DNA of 64,000 bases from Pseudomonas poae (GCF_001439785.1 NZ_JYLI01000001.1:124001-188000), one strand, 5' to 3'; shown: positions 12,101 to 19,345, numbered from the stretch's first letter. Program-made: numbers and translations. Notes: a model not told the origin generated them from the letters alone.

Positions 12101-13174
12101 GCCATCGATGAGACGCAGGCGCGCAGCGAGCGCAAGCAGTCGAAAATGAGCAAGCTGAAGAACACCCGCGCCACCGCCGTCAGCCAACTGGCCCACGAAC
12201 AGGTGCGCACCCGCACCCTGGGCGAGGCGCAACCGTTGCCGCTGGTGATCGAACCCTTGCTGGCAGACCTCGACCCGGTGCACTGGGCGGTGCAGGCGCG
12301 CGAGTGGATCAATGCGCAGCTGCGCACCCACGGCGGCCTGCTGTTTCGTGGGTTCAACCTGCCGGATGCCGCCGCTTTCGAGCAGTTCGCCCAGGCCATC
12401 GAGCCGGACCTGTATGGCACCTACGGCGACCTGCCGAAGAACACCTCCGGCAAGAATATCTACCACTCCACGCCATACCCGGAACAGCACATGATCCTGT
12501 TCCACAACGAGAGCTCGCACATGCCGCAATGGCCGCGCAAGCAGTGGTTCTTCTGCGAGATCCCGGCGCCACGGGGCGGCTGCACGCCGATTGTCGACTG
12601 CCGCCAGGTGCTGGCGCAGTTGCCGCCGGACATCGTCGCGCGGTTCAAGGCCCTGGGCCTTTTGTATGTGCGGCACTTCACCGACAAGCTGGACGTGCGC
12701 TGGCAGGACTTCTTCAAGACCGAGCAGCGTGAAGAGGTGGAGCGTCAGTGCCGACAGTCGGGCATGCAGTGGGAGTGGCTGGGCGCAGACAACCTGAAGA
12801 TCGCCCAGCAGTGCCCGGCGATTGTGGCGCACCCGGACACCGGCGAGGCCTCGTTTTTCAACCAGGTGCAGTTGCACCATAGCGCCTGCCTGGAGCCGGA
12901 GGTGCGCAGCAACCTGATCAACCTGTTCGGCGCCGGCAACTTGCCGCGCAACGTGTATTACGGCGACGGCAGCGTGATCGAAGACGCGGTAATGGAGGTG
13001 ATCGGCGCCGCCTACGAGGCCTGCGCGGTGCGCTTTGCCTGGCACAAGGGCGACATGGTGATGCTCGACAATATGCTGGTGGCCCATGCCCGCGACCCGT
13101 TTGAAGGCGAGCGCAAAATCTGCGTGGCCATGGGGCAGATGATGAACCGCGAACAACTGAGGGAACAGCCATGA
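3119..13174 (+). CDS. NRPS C-A(Asp)-T-interface-C-A(Dab/Orn)-T-C with C-terminal Fe(II)/2OG aspartyl beta-hydroxylase
   Basis: 3351 residues. Approximate domains: C 5-440 (HHIIMDGW), A 475-955, T around 1012 (GGDSI), condensation-like 'interface' domain 1055-1470, C 1490-1940 (HHILTDAW), A 1947-2450, T around 2503 (GGHSL), C 2559-2985 (HHIATDAW), TauD-like domain 3010-3345. The first A pocket reads D-L-T-K-V-G-H-V-G-K (Asp type). The second reads D-I-W-E-L-T-A-D-D-K, which I match to diaminobutyrate/ornithine-type pockets with less certainty. In the interface domain the normal HHxxxDxxSW is AAHSLCVDDASW, so the catalytic histidine pair is lost. The TauD domain has H3129-N-E3131 and H3323 as its likely iron triad. 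This agrees with published IbetaH-Asp/interface systems making beta-hydroxyaspartate in siderophores. The final C domain must serve the Asp module on the next protein. ATG at 3119 and ATG at 3134 are both possible starts; neither has a strong ribosome site. Confidence 0.95.
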   Translation: MDRTTMNNIEDIYSLSPTQHGLLFHSVVEPDSRVYYQQLSLEMNGPLQLPAFRAAWQALMQRHAVLRSAFLWEDLDDAYQVVQSELNLPLSELDWQGHSDSDTALQQLALDQRAEPLELNDAPLMRVALVRLEPQRWHLIWTFHHIIMDGWSVGIAIQEWLALYYEHAHGRPANLPPTRAYRDYIAWLAEQDMAATESFWRGQLQDVSEPTPLPDFGLRLTAPADAPCAEREHRLSIEETEQLAQFARRHHLTLNTLIQGAWALLLGQHAGRDDVIYGVTVAGRPENLAAIDSTVGLFINTLPLRVQWSEGPALVDWLQQLQQANSDLRHHAYLPLGKLKSMSSIAAEQALFDSILVFENFPVTDALNQDAGGLSFADPNREHSSDGLTLTQGRNHFPLSLIVVPGEQLHYLFSYNRSRFSDEEIALLSAQLRTVLLAMAAQPQCRIADLDWLGAQEREQLQALGRGAALAVPHLGLHQRFEQQVAAAPEQSALRDRDGVLSYGELDQRANRLSQHLCAQGIGRHSQVALGLERSADFVIALLATLKAGAAYLPLDLKQPVGRLADVLQDSRAALLIGATATPLLTRLGEYTPLLCLDAQAAAIAARPATAPVVEHSLDDAAYVIYTSGSTGTPKGVVVEHRAIVDYLSAVHSVLQPPAAARYGLLSSIAADLGHTQLFGALCSGASLLLVDDESAFSPLALAQLFSEFPVDVLKITPSHLSGLLQALPDARLLPTALLVFGGDALSPALLAQVNTLAPGLRVFNHYGPSEATVGAIATELTAGQPRIALGRPLPNRQLRVVDAQDRDVATGISGELLISGALARGYLHRDDLTAERFQLDERQQRWYRTGDRVRWLVDGQLAFLGRVDSQVKIRGNRLELGEVEAQIRRLSPLIEQVVVRALELEGSLRLVAYLVASQSLSALKLRNDLGSRVPDYMVPAHFITLDELPLTRNGKVDVQHLPLPHATRDDSADYVAPRNDVERLLAAIWQDVLKREQVGVNDNFFAIGGDSILNLQIIARANQQGLKLTPRQLFENRTVADIARVLGADASQAVAQQQAEGYGLPLGAGQRARLEQGPLTATWRCVALAQPLDSGLLGQALAALQHHHQALRLGFDADWQQRVLAAPKAAAISSGEYMPHQLQALAQAAVDELDLHAGQTLHASLLGDGHLLLAAHSLCVDDASWPLLLTDLNLALSQLRLQRPVRLSYHGGNFTPWARHQQDHAHSDALDDAWEHWLQFAAMDTLQLPASGQPSQVVEHSLSDETSGALKRLTEVLHLDWNSLLATAVAEQCGHGLLALDLYAARPAAERLPVQSPIALADLEPQRIIGALDLPVPVFLHTDAGTALQRLHAVAAQLRAYPQHGADYGVLRYLSDNTYLQEPLLDLPKADIAIHWRGDLDSHREPHGALAQVTAADLPVATAHALHIQAHWQDGQLHLRCEGPLAADWTLQLAERLASLAALAAAPDLRPDSAAFPLCHRQAATLAAEPLDWSNLEDVYPLSSMQQGMLLHTLLQPHSGIYLMQQRYSWDGVLQRPAMEMAWQVFLDRHPMMRTAFRWQDDHEPLQCVYRHTAPAFDWQDLRHLDDAQQRKAMDQALEAQRVQGFDMAVAPLTHLRVFQLAERRFAVVRSFHHILTDAWCFGLLMEDLLAIYQAVVHQEPVARPRFRSFRGYMSWLERQDMAAAHAFWQADLAGFSEPTPLHLDGAPARAEQAPEAVGDLDQTLSISQTQRLQQLCQHYQLTPNTWIQGAWALLLSRYSGNRDVLFGVTVAGRPTELAGVEEMVGLFINSLPLRLDVDPEAPVAGWLQALLSHNARLREHESASLVDIQRSSGVPRGQQLFDSLVVFENAPLDISSVQLDAFSIDIYEDRVHTNFPMTVVLYPGDRLGIRLSYDSQRFSADSVQRMLGHLVQLLSSMLEAPEATLGSLHMLAPAERQQLQVEWNRSAVDFPLTQGYAALFAEQVRRRPQQIAAVHLQDSLTYAELDRRANAVAHALHSAGAGPETLVALFAERGLTLLTLMLGTLKAGAAFQALDIQQPAARLAELLNLGEAPLLLVCDSASGVLEGVLPQLLKQPTCLVAQALWQGEARPAVTYTHNSEQLAYVIFTSGSTGTPKGVMVEQRGMLNNIFGKVPALGLGEHDRIAQTASAAFDICVWQFLAAPLVGATVHILPDAEAHDPLALLEAVQTQQLTLLETVPALIRGLLQEARDEHRLPTLRWLLPTGEALPPALARDWFARFPTIPLMNAYGPAECSDDVAFYPITQAPDADCLHMPIGRPTANNQVFVLDSALRSVPIGVPGELCIGGVGVGRGYLRDPQRTREAFVDHPFEPGARLYRSGDIGRLRADGVIEYLGRRDQQVKIRGHRIELGEIENRLMQHPAVQSAAVLALPDARGALQLVAFPVLDSAFDGDAQSVLSAHLATQLASYMVPARWVALAQLPLNANGKVDRRALAALDMPQAAAADGVSIAPRTPTEKVLAELWQAILGVPSVSVHDDFFAIGGHSLLATQMLSRIRRRLNVSLPLRVLFEGGTLEQLAQVVDQQAQVADEDEIVPVPRNRTLALSYAQQRLWFLDRFEGPNAAYNMSSVVRLRGALDIAALQQALQHVLQRHESLRTSFHLDGEQPCQVIHPAPTLDLTPLTVQADALQTVIDQQSAQPFDLQQPPMLRAQLLHLGADDHVLQLVLHHIATDAWSMGILIQELITGYQAYTGGTTPVLAALPIQYADYAQWQRSEAQQRHLARAIDYWRRQLDGAPMLIPLSLDAPRPTQPDYQGASLTQHFNPAQTQVLKAYAQAHKATLFMLLLNALNSLLQRATGAHDFIVGTDLANREQTALENLIGFFVNVLPIRARLDANDTFDSRLQRLREDCLAAFQHQQVPFDKLVETLQPPRIAGVNPLVQVLFVMQNTPQGTASLADLAVEHLEPQQQTSKFDLAVFVEEDDSGLQVRWVYRTSVLQAQTVERLEQGFAQLLDSLTLQDWTWRLNADAPAAIDETQARSERKQSKMSKLKNTRATAVSQLAHEQVRTRTLGEAQPLPLVIEPLLADLDPVHWAVQAREWINAQLRTHGGLLFRGFNLPDAAAFEQFAQAIEPDLYGTYGDLPKNTSGKNIYHSTPYPEQHMILFHNESSHMPQWPRKQWFFCEIPAPRGGCTPIVDCRQVLAQLPPDIVARFKALGLLYVRHFTDKLDVRWQDFFKTEQREEVERQCRQSGMQWEWLGADNLKIAQQCPAIVAHPDTGEASFFNQVQLHHSACLEPEVRSNLINLFGAGNLPRNVYYGDGSVIEDAVMEVIGAAYEACAVRFAWHKGDMVMLDNMLVAHARDPFEGERKICVAMGQMMNREQLREQP

Positions 13175-16100
13175 GCAACCACGAGGCAGCGTTCGCCCTG
13201 TCGCCACAGCAACGCAGCCAATGGCTGGCAAACGCGCCGGCGGCCCGCCTGGTGCTGCAAGTGCATGGCGCCACCGCGCTGGCGCAGCTGCGTGTACGGC
13301 TGGCGGCGCTGGCGCAGGTGCATGACGCACTGCGCCTGCACACCCGGCCTGAGCCGGGCATGCAGGTGCCGTTGCAACGCGTCGGCGCCGACAGCGTGGT
13401 GAGCATCGATGTGCAGGCGCTGGACGCCGAGGTGCAACGGGTGACCGTGCAGTTGCCCGCGCTGGCGGCCGACCGTGGCACGCTGCTGCGCCTGGTGCAG
13501 GCGCTGGGTGCGGCGCAACCGCCGCAGGCTGACGCCGAAGCAATGACCTACACCCAATACAGCGCCTGGATCCACGACCTGCAGGCCGATGAGGATGCAG
13601 CGCAGGGACGCCAGTACTGGGCCGACCTGGCCGTGGGTCAACAGGCCGGCACCGAACTGTTGTACCGCGAAGCACGCAACGACAGGGCCGACACGCCGTT
13701 GACCACCTGCGTGAAGCTTGATCCCATGTTGAGCGCTGCGTTGCAGGCCCACGCCGCACCGGCCGAACACCTGCTGATGGCCGCCTGGGGCGTGCTATTG
13801 CAGCGGTTGAGCGCCACGGACAGTCCGGCCCTCACCCTCAATTGGGTGCATGACTGCCGTGACGACTATGAAGAGCTGGGCGATTGCTGGGGATTGTTCG
13901 CCAAGGCGCTGCCGCTGCCGTGGCAAGCGGCGCTGGAGCGTCCGTTCGGCGAGGCCCTGGCAACGCTGCAAACACAGTGTGAGGACGTGGGCGAATGGCA
14001 GGAATACTCGCCGGCCGATGCCTCATCGCCTTATGGCTTTCAGTGGAGTCCTGCGCTTGATGCTGGCGCCAGCCCGTTCAAGGTGCTGGAAGTGGCGGCC
14101 ATCCCGGCCGGCATGGAGCTGCTGCTGATCGCCGAAGATCACCGCCTGACGCTCTGCCATCAGGCCAGTCGTTACAGCACCTTGGCCGCTGAAACCCTGC
14201 TGGAACAACTGCAATCGCTGCTGCGGGACGCCCTCGCCCACCCCGCCAGGCCGCTGGCTGAACTGTCGCTGGCGGCGCCGGGTTTTGCGGCGACACTCGC
14301 GGCCCGCCATCAGGGCGTCACGCCGCCGTTCGCCAGTGTGCCGGCGCGCTTCAACGCCTGCGCCCCGGGTTTTGCCGAACACCTGGCCCTGCGCGATTCA
14401 AACCAGCACCTGAGCTACGCCGAACTGCATGCGCGCAGTAATCAACTGGCGCATTACCTGCGCGGCCAGGGCATCGGTCGTGAGGACCGCGTGGCGCTGT
14501 ACCTGGACCGCCCGGCGCCGATGGTGCTCGCCATGCTTGCCGTGCTCAAGAGCGGCGCGGCCTTTGTGCCGCTGGACGTGCACCAGCCTGCGCAACGCTC
14601 CCTGGCGATCCTGCAACAGGCGCAGCCGCGCTTTGTGCTGACCGGGGCCGCTGGCGGCGCGCCGCTGCTGGCGTCGATGGGCAGCCTCGATCTGCGCGAC
14701 ACCGCCCTGTGGCAACAGGCGCCCATGACCGACCTGGGCGATGACGTGCTGCCCTCGGATGCGGCCTATGTGCTGTTCACCTCGGGCAGTACCGGCGTAC
14801 CCAAGGGCGTGATCGTCGAACACGCGCAACTGGCCAGCTATGTGTCCAGCGTGTCCACGCGCCTGCAGCTGCAAGCCGGTGAGCGCAGCGCCGTGGTCAC
14901 CTCCCTGGCCGCCGACCTGGGTTACACCCTGCTGTTTCCCGCCTTGCTCAGCGGCGGCGAACTGCACCTGCTGGACAAGACCACCGCGATGGACGCCCAG
15001 GCCTGGGCCGCCTGGCAGGCGCACTACCCGGTCGACCATCTGAAAATCGTGCCGTCGCTGCTCGATGCCTGGCTGATGCACGCGCAAAGCGCCGCCGTGC
15101 TGCCACGCAGGCAATTGATCCTTGGCGGCGAGAGCTGTTCGCAGCGCCTGCTGCAGTCGATCCGCCAGTTCGCCCCGGGGCTGACGCTGTTCAATCACTA
15201 CGGGCCGACGGAAACCACCGTGGGCGTTGCCATGCACAGGCTCGACCCGGCCTGTGACTACCGGCGTCTGCCCCTGGATGATCGGCTCGACGGCATGCGT
15301 CTGTACCTGCTGGATGAACAGCAGCGGCTGGCGACGCCGGGGCAGCATGCCGAGCTGTATATCGCCGGGCCGCAACTGGCGCGCGGCTACCTGGACACGC
15401 CACACACCGCCGAACGTTTTATCGAGCGCGACGGCGAGCGGCTGTACCGCACCGGTGACCGTGCTCGCTATCGCCACGACGCCAGCCTGGACATCACCGG
15501 CCGGAGCGATCGCCAGGTCAAGGTGCGCGGCTTTCGCATCGAGCTTGACGAGATCCAGGCGCAGCTCGCCGGCCTGCCGGGCGTGGCCCAGGCGGCGGTG
15601 GAGTGCCTGCCCAAGGGTGAACTGGGCCAGCAACTGTTTGCCTTCGTGACCCTGGCGCCCGGACAGTCTATGAGCGTGGCGCAACTGCACGGTCAGGCCC
15701 AGGATCGCCTGCCGGATTACATGCTGCCGGGCCTGCGCATCGTCGAGGCATTGCCGCTGATGGGCAACGGCAAGCTCGACCGCAAGACCCTGCAACAATG
15801 GGCTGACCAGGTGCAGGGCGGCGTCGGTGGCGCGTTGCCGCGCACACCGCTGGAGGCGCTGCTGGCCCAGACCTGGGCGCAGGTGCTGGGCCTGGAACGG
15901 GTGGGCATCGAGGATGATTTCTTTGCCCTGGGCGGGCATTCGCTGGCGGCGGTGAGCCTGGCCAGCCGCCTGCAGACCGTGCTGGCGGCGCCGGTCACGG
16001 TGAACGCAGTATTCAATGCGCCGAGCGTGGCGGCCTTTGCTGCGCTGGTGCAGGCCGAATTCAAGCTGTCGCCACTGGTGCGGCTGTCGGCGCCGGGCGC

Positions 16101-16896
16101 AGGGGCGAATCTGTTCTGCTTTCACCCTTCCACCGGGCATGTGCAGGATTACCGCCCACTGCTGCCCCATCTGCCGCACTGGCAACTGTGGGGGTTGCAA
16201 AAACTGGGTGATGACGACACGGTGGGCGACGGCGATATCGACGGGCTCGCGGCGCGCTATGTCGAGCACCTGCGTGCTCAACAGCCGCACGGCCCTTATC
16301 ACTTGCTGGGCTTTTCCCTCGGTGGTCTGCTGGCGATCACCGCTGCGGCGCAGTTGGAGCGCTGCGGTGAACAGGTGACGTTTCTCGGCATCCTCGACTC
16401 GCAATACGCGCGCAGCGCCGACGAAGACAGCGTCGAGACCTTGCTGGCCGACGCCGCGCAGGCGCTCACGGCAAACAGTCAGGCGGTGCTGCGCGGTTTA
16501 CCGGCGCAGGCGATGGCCGAGTTGACCGCGCAACTGGCTGCCCTGCCCGCCGCGCAGCGCTTGCCTGCCCTGGCGCAATGGGCGCAGCAGCAAGGCCTGC
16601 AGCTCGATGGCGACAGCTGGGAACACCTGCACACGCGGCTTGGCCATCAGCAGCAGACCCGGCAGTTGCTCGCCAGCTTCCAGCCGCCACGGCTGAGCTG
16701 CCCGGTGCAGGTATGGTGGGCGGACGCCACGCTGGACGAGGCGGATTTTGCCGACCCGCAGTGGCAACAGTTGAGCAGCGGTGCTTACACCTGTGAGGTG
16801 GTGCAAGCGCAGCACTTGAACATCCTTGCGCAACCCTCGGTGCATCAACAGCTGGCGGCCGGCCTTGCGGCCCTGGCGACAGACGGAGCAGTTTGA
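13171..16896 (+). CDS. Terminal NRPS: degenerate C/interface-A(Asp)-T-TE
   Basis: 1241 residues; the ATG overlaps the previous stop by four bases (ATGA), so translation is coupled. Residues 5-370 start like a C domain (FALSPQQRSQWL). They then lack the whole HHxxxDG segment: RLVQAL runs almost directly into the MTYTQYSAW stretch that normally follows it. The later motif reads CWGLFAKALPLPW. This is a condensation-superfamily domain without an active site and a likely second interface domain. The A domain (about 385-890, FTSGSTGVPKG near 537) has pocket D-L-T-K-I-G-H-V-G-K, again Asp type. A carrier (GGHSL, about 924) and a thioesterase with GFSLGG (about 1047) follow. The thioesterase should release the chain. 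The missing condensation step is presumably supplied by the last C domain of the preceding protein. Confidence 0.95.
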   Translation: MSNHEAAFALSPQQRSQWLANAPAARLVLQVHGATALAQLRVRLAALAQVHDALRLHTRPEPGMQVPLQRVGADSVVSIDVQALDAEVQRVTVQLPALAADRGTLLRLVQALGAAQPPQADAEAMTYTQYSAWIHDLQADEDAAQGRQYWADLAVGQQAGTELLYREARNDRADTPLTTCVKLDPMLSAALQAHAAPAEHLLMAAWGVLLQRLSATDSPALTLNWVHDCRDDYEELGDCWGLFAKALPLPWQAALERPFGEALATLQTQCEDVGEWQEYSPADASSPYGFQWSPALDAGASPFKVLEVAAIPAGMELLLIAEDHRLTLCHQASRYSTLAAETLLEQLQSLLRDALAHPARPLAELSLAAPGFAATLAARHQGVTPPFASVPARFNACAPGFAEHLALRDSNQHLSYAELHARSNQLAHYLRGQGIGREDRVALYLDRPAPMVLAMLAVLKSGAAFVPLDVHQPAQRSLAILQQAQPRFVLTGAAGGAPLLASMGSLDLRDTALWQQAPMTDLGDDVLPSDAAYVLFTSGSTGVPKGVIVEHAQLASYVSSVSTRLQLQAGERSAVVTSLAADLGYTLLFPALLSGGELHLLDKTTAMDAQAWAAWQAHYPVDHLKIVPSLLDAWLMHAQSAAVLPRRQLILGGESCSQRLLQSIRQFAPGLTLFNHYGPTETTVGVAMHRLDPACDYRRLPLDDRLDGMRLYLLDEQQRLATPGQHAELYIAGPQLARGYLDTPHTAERFIERDGERLYRTGDRARYRHDASLDITGRSDRQVKVRGFRIELDEIQAQLAGLPGVAQAAVECLPKGELGQQLFAFVTLAPGQSMSVAQLHGQAQDRLPDYMLPGLRIVEALPLMGNGKLDRKTLQQWADQVQGGVGGALPRTPLEALLAQTWAQVLGLERVGIEDDFFALGGHSLAAVSLASRLQTVLAAPVTVNAVFNAPSVAAFAALVQAEFKLSPLVRLSAPGAGANLFCFHPSTGHVQDYRPLLPHLPHWQLWGLQKLGDDDTVGDGDIDGLAARYVEHLRAQQPHGPYHLLGFSLGGLLAITAAAQLERCGEQVTFLGILDSQYARSADEDSVETLLADAAQALTANSQAVLRGLPAQAMAELTAQLAALPAAQRLPALAQWAQQQGLQLDGDSWEHLHTRLGHQQQTRQLLASFQPPRLSCPVQVWWADATLDEADFADPQWQQLSSGAYTCEVVQAQHLNILAQPSVHQQLAAGLAALATDGAV

Positions 16897-18537
16897 ATGG
16901 ATTTGCTGATACTCATGGCCAAGCGCTCGTGGCGCGCCCTGCTGGTGGCGACACTCACCGGGTTGGCCTGTGGGCTCGCGGCGGCCGGGTTGATCGCGAT
17001 GATCAACCACAGCCTCACGGTGTTCGACCAACTGCGCCCGATTGACGGCCTGTACTTCGGCGCGCTGGTGCTGCTGGTGGCGGTGTCACGGATCATTTCC
17101 GACATCAGCCTGCTGCGCCTGGGCCAGGCGGCGGTCAACGATATGCGCCTGCACCTGAGCGCCAAACTGATCGACACGCCCTACGCGCAATTGCAGCGCC
17201 TGGGCAAGCACCGACTGCTGGCGGTGTTGACCGACGACACGCAAACCATCAGCCAGGCGGTGGAGCTGGTGCCGGTGCTGCTGGTCAACGGCGGGATCAT
17301 CCTCGCCTGCCTCGGTTACCTGGGTTGGCTGAGCCTGCCGTTGCTGGGCCTCACGGTGTTGCTGATCGTGCTCGGCAGCCTGAGTTTCAACTGGCCGCAG
17401 CGCAAGGCACTGACGTCGATCGCGCGCGCGCGCGAACTCAAGGATCAGTTGTTCGACCACTATCGCCTGCTCACCGACGGCAGCAAGGAGCTGCAACTGA
17501 ACCACCCGCGCCGCCAGCACTTTTTCAGCAGGCTGCTGCTGCCGACCAGTCAGCAATACCGACGGGACTTCGTGCGTGGCATGAGCATTTACGCGGTGGT
17601 GCTCAACTGGGGCAACGCGGTGTTTTATCTGCTGATCGGCGTGGTGCTGTTCGTGGCGCCGCGCTTTATCGACCTCAGCGTGAGCCTGGTGACGGGCTAT
17701 ATCCTCGCGATCCTGTACATGATCACGCCGCTCTCGGAACTGATGCACGCGGTGCCGACCCTGGGCCGCGCCAGCGTCGCGCTGAACAAGATCCGCGCGC
17801 TGGAAGGCCAGATGCACAGCGCCGACGAGACCCTGGAAACCTTCGCGCCGACGCAGGTACGCAGCCTGGTGTGCCGTGACGTCACCCACACCTACTACCG
17901 CGAGCGCGAGGACGGGCATTTCACCCTGGGGCCGATCAGCGTCACCTTGAAAGCCGGTGAAGTGGTGTTCATCGCCGGCGGCAATGGCAGCGGCAAGACC
18001 ACCCTGGCGCTGCTGCTGACCGGCCTGTATCGCCCGGAGGGCGGTGACGTGATGCTTGACGAGCAAGTGTCTTCCAGCGCTGACAACCACCATTTCCGCC
18101 AGCACTTCTCGGCGATCTTCACCGACTTCTGCCTGTTCGAAAACCTGTTCGACGGCGACAACCCGAAGCTGGTGCAGCAGGCGCAGGACTACCTGGTGCA
18201 CCTGCAACTGGATCACAAGGTGCAGATCGAACAGGGCCGCCTGACCACGCTGGCGCTGTCCACCGGGCAACGCAAACGCCTGGCGTTGCTCAGTGCCTAC
18301 CTGGATGACCGGCCGTGCTACCTGTTCGATGAGTGGGCGGCGGATCAGGATCCGGTGTTCAAGCACTTTTTCTACACGCGGATCCTGGCCGACCTGCGCG
18401 CGCGCGGCAAACTGGTGATCGTGATTTCCCATGACGACGCGTATTTCGGCCTGGCCGACCGCCTGCTGCGTATCGAGCATGGGCGCCTGAGTGAGGCGCC
18501 GCTGGCAGCCGGCGTGGCGCTGGAAGCTCAGTCGTAG
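16897..18537 (+). CDS. Cyclic-peptide/siderophore export ABC transporter (PvdE/SyrD family)
   Basis: 546 residues, ATG directly after the stop of the terminal synthetase gene. The N-terminal half is a six-helix membrane domain. The C-terminal half is an ATPase with Walker A GGNGSGKTT (about 363), signature LSTGQRKR and a D-E pair in CYLFDEWAADQD. Length and fusion order match PvdE (pyoverdine precursor export to the periplasm) and SyrD (syringomycin secretion). The coupled position implies that it exports the product of the upstream synthetases across the inner membrane. The substrate is inferred from context. Confidence 0.92.
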   Translation: MDLLILMAKRSWRALLVATLTGLACGLAAAGLIAMINHSLTVFDQLRPIDGLYFGALVLLVAVSRIISDISLLRLGQAAVNDMRLHLSAKLIDTPYAQLQRLGKHRLLAVLTDDTQTISQAVELVPVLLVNGGIILACLGYLGWLSLPLLGLTVLLIVLGSLSFNWPQRKALTSIARARELKDQLFDHYRLLTDGSKELQLNHPRRQHFFSRLLLPTSQQYRRDFVRGMSIYAVVLNWGNAVFYLLIGVVLFVAPRFIDLSVSLVTGYILAILYMITPLSELMHAVPTLGRASVALNKIRALEGQMHSADETLETFAPTQVRSLVCRDVTHTYYREREDGHFTLGPISVTLKAGEVVFIAGGNGSGKTTLALLLTGLYRPEGGDVMLDEQVSSSADNHHFRQHFSAIFTDFCLFENLFDGDNPKLVQQAQDYLVHLQLDHKVQIEQGRLTTLALSTGQRKRLALLSAYLDDRPCYLFDEWAADQDPVFKHFFYTRILADLRARGKLVIVISHDDAYFGLADRLLRIEHGRLSEAPLAAGVALEAQS

Positions 18538-19184
18538 AGCGAGTGCAGGTAACTGACCTGCTCGGCCAGCGGCAGGCGGTGCAGTTTGGGGCAGGACTCG
18601 CAAAGTACCAGCGGTTCACCTTCCACCAGCGGGTGGAGCTGGTAGTGCAGGCAGCAATGCCGGCGCAGCGGCAGTTGCGGGCAAATCTCGGGGGCGGGCG
18701 ACGCCACTTGGCGTTGCAGGCCGCGCAATTTCAGGCGGCCTTGGTTGACGGTGACCGGCTCCAGCCAGCGGTGCGCTTCGGCAAAGCCCGGGCGGGACAG
18801 ATCCGGGTCGAGCCGCGCGAACGCACCGTCCCAGATCGCGACAAAATTGCCCCACAGAATCTTCGGCGCCAGCCCCCCGGCCAGCGCCAGGGTGGCGAAC
18901 AAGGGCGCGAGGTGCTCGTGCACCCAGCGCGAAAAGTAGTCGGCCCGCTCGGCGGCGGCAAGGGCTGGCAAGGGCCCGGCAAAATGCAACGCCAGCGGCT
19001 GACCGGCGTCCAGGCGCAGCACACTGTCGTCGCGCCAGAAGTCGATGGCCTGATCGCGGGTGAGCACGCAGGCCAGGGTGGCCGGCACCACGATGCTCAT
19101 GTAGTTCATCGACCACTGCGACACCACCGCCGCGTTGTTGACGCCCGGGTAGCGCAAGGCAAACTCGGCCAGCACCGGCCGCAA
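18528..19184 (-). CDS. FhuF-type siderophore ferric reductase (2Fe-2S), start uncertain
   Basis: The C-terminus has RRHCCLHYQL followed by CESCPKL, the CC-x10-C-x2-C pattern of the FhuF-like [2Fe-2S] reductases that release iron from ferric siderophores in the cytoplasm. The gene is convergent with the exporter and their 3' ends overlap by 10 bases. The start shown is a TTG giving 218 residues. The same frame stays open to 19338 and reads plausible protein upstream (EFPEWLKQAW, then IQRVIQL), but holds no ATG or GTG. An AGGAG at 19310-19306 stands seven bases before an ATC at 19298-19296. The true N-terminus is therefore probably about 38 residues longer, with either a non-standard start or a mutated start. 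A Fur box lies just beyond. Confidence 0.85.
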   Translation of the reverse strand: MRPVLAEFALRYPGVNNAAVVSQWSMNYMSIVVPATLACVLTRDQAIDFWRDDSVLRLDAGQPLALHFAGPLPALAAAERADYFSRWVHEHLAPLFATLALAGGLAPKILWGNFVAIWDGAFARLDPDLSRPGFAEAHRWLEPVTVNQGRLKLRGLQRQVASPAPEICPQLPLRRHCCLHYQLHPLVEGEPLVLCESCPKLHRLPLAEQVSYLHSLYD

Positions 19185-19326
19185 CAGCGCCGGCTCGGCG
19201 ACGCGGCTCAGTGCGAGAAAAGGCTGGTCGTTCGCATCAAGCTGGATGACCCGCTGGATTGGCGGCCAGGCCTGCTTGAGCCATTCTGGAAATTCGATAC
19301 CGATGCTCCTGTGGCTTTCCCTTATG

Positions 19327-19345
19327 AATGCAAGCGATTAGCATT
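19327..19345. promoter_or_regulatory. Probable Fur box between the ferric reductase and SbmA-like genes
   Basis: AATGCAAGCGATTAGCATT is a 19-bp imperfect palindrome (AATGC and GCATT arms) resembling Pseudomonas Fur sites. It lies in the divergent space between the FhuF-type reductase (minus strand) and the SbmA-like transporter (plus strand), 66 bases before the latter's ATG. One Fur dimer array here could repress both genes when iron is plentiful. Read by eye, without a matrix score. Confidence 0.55.
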
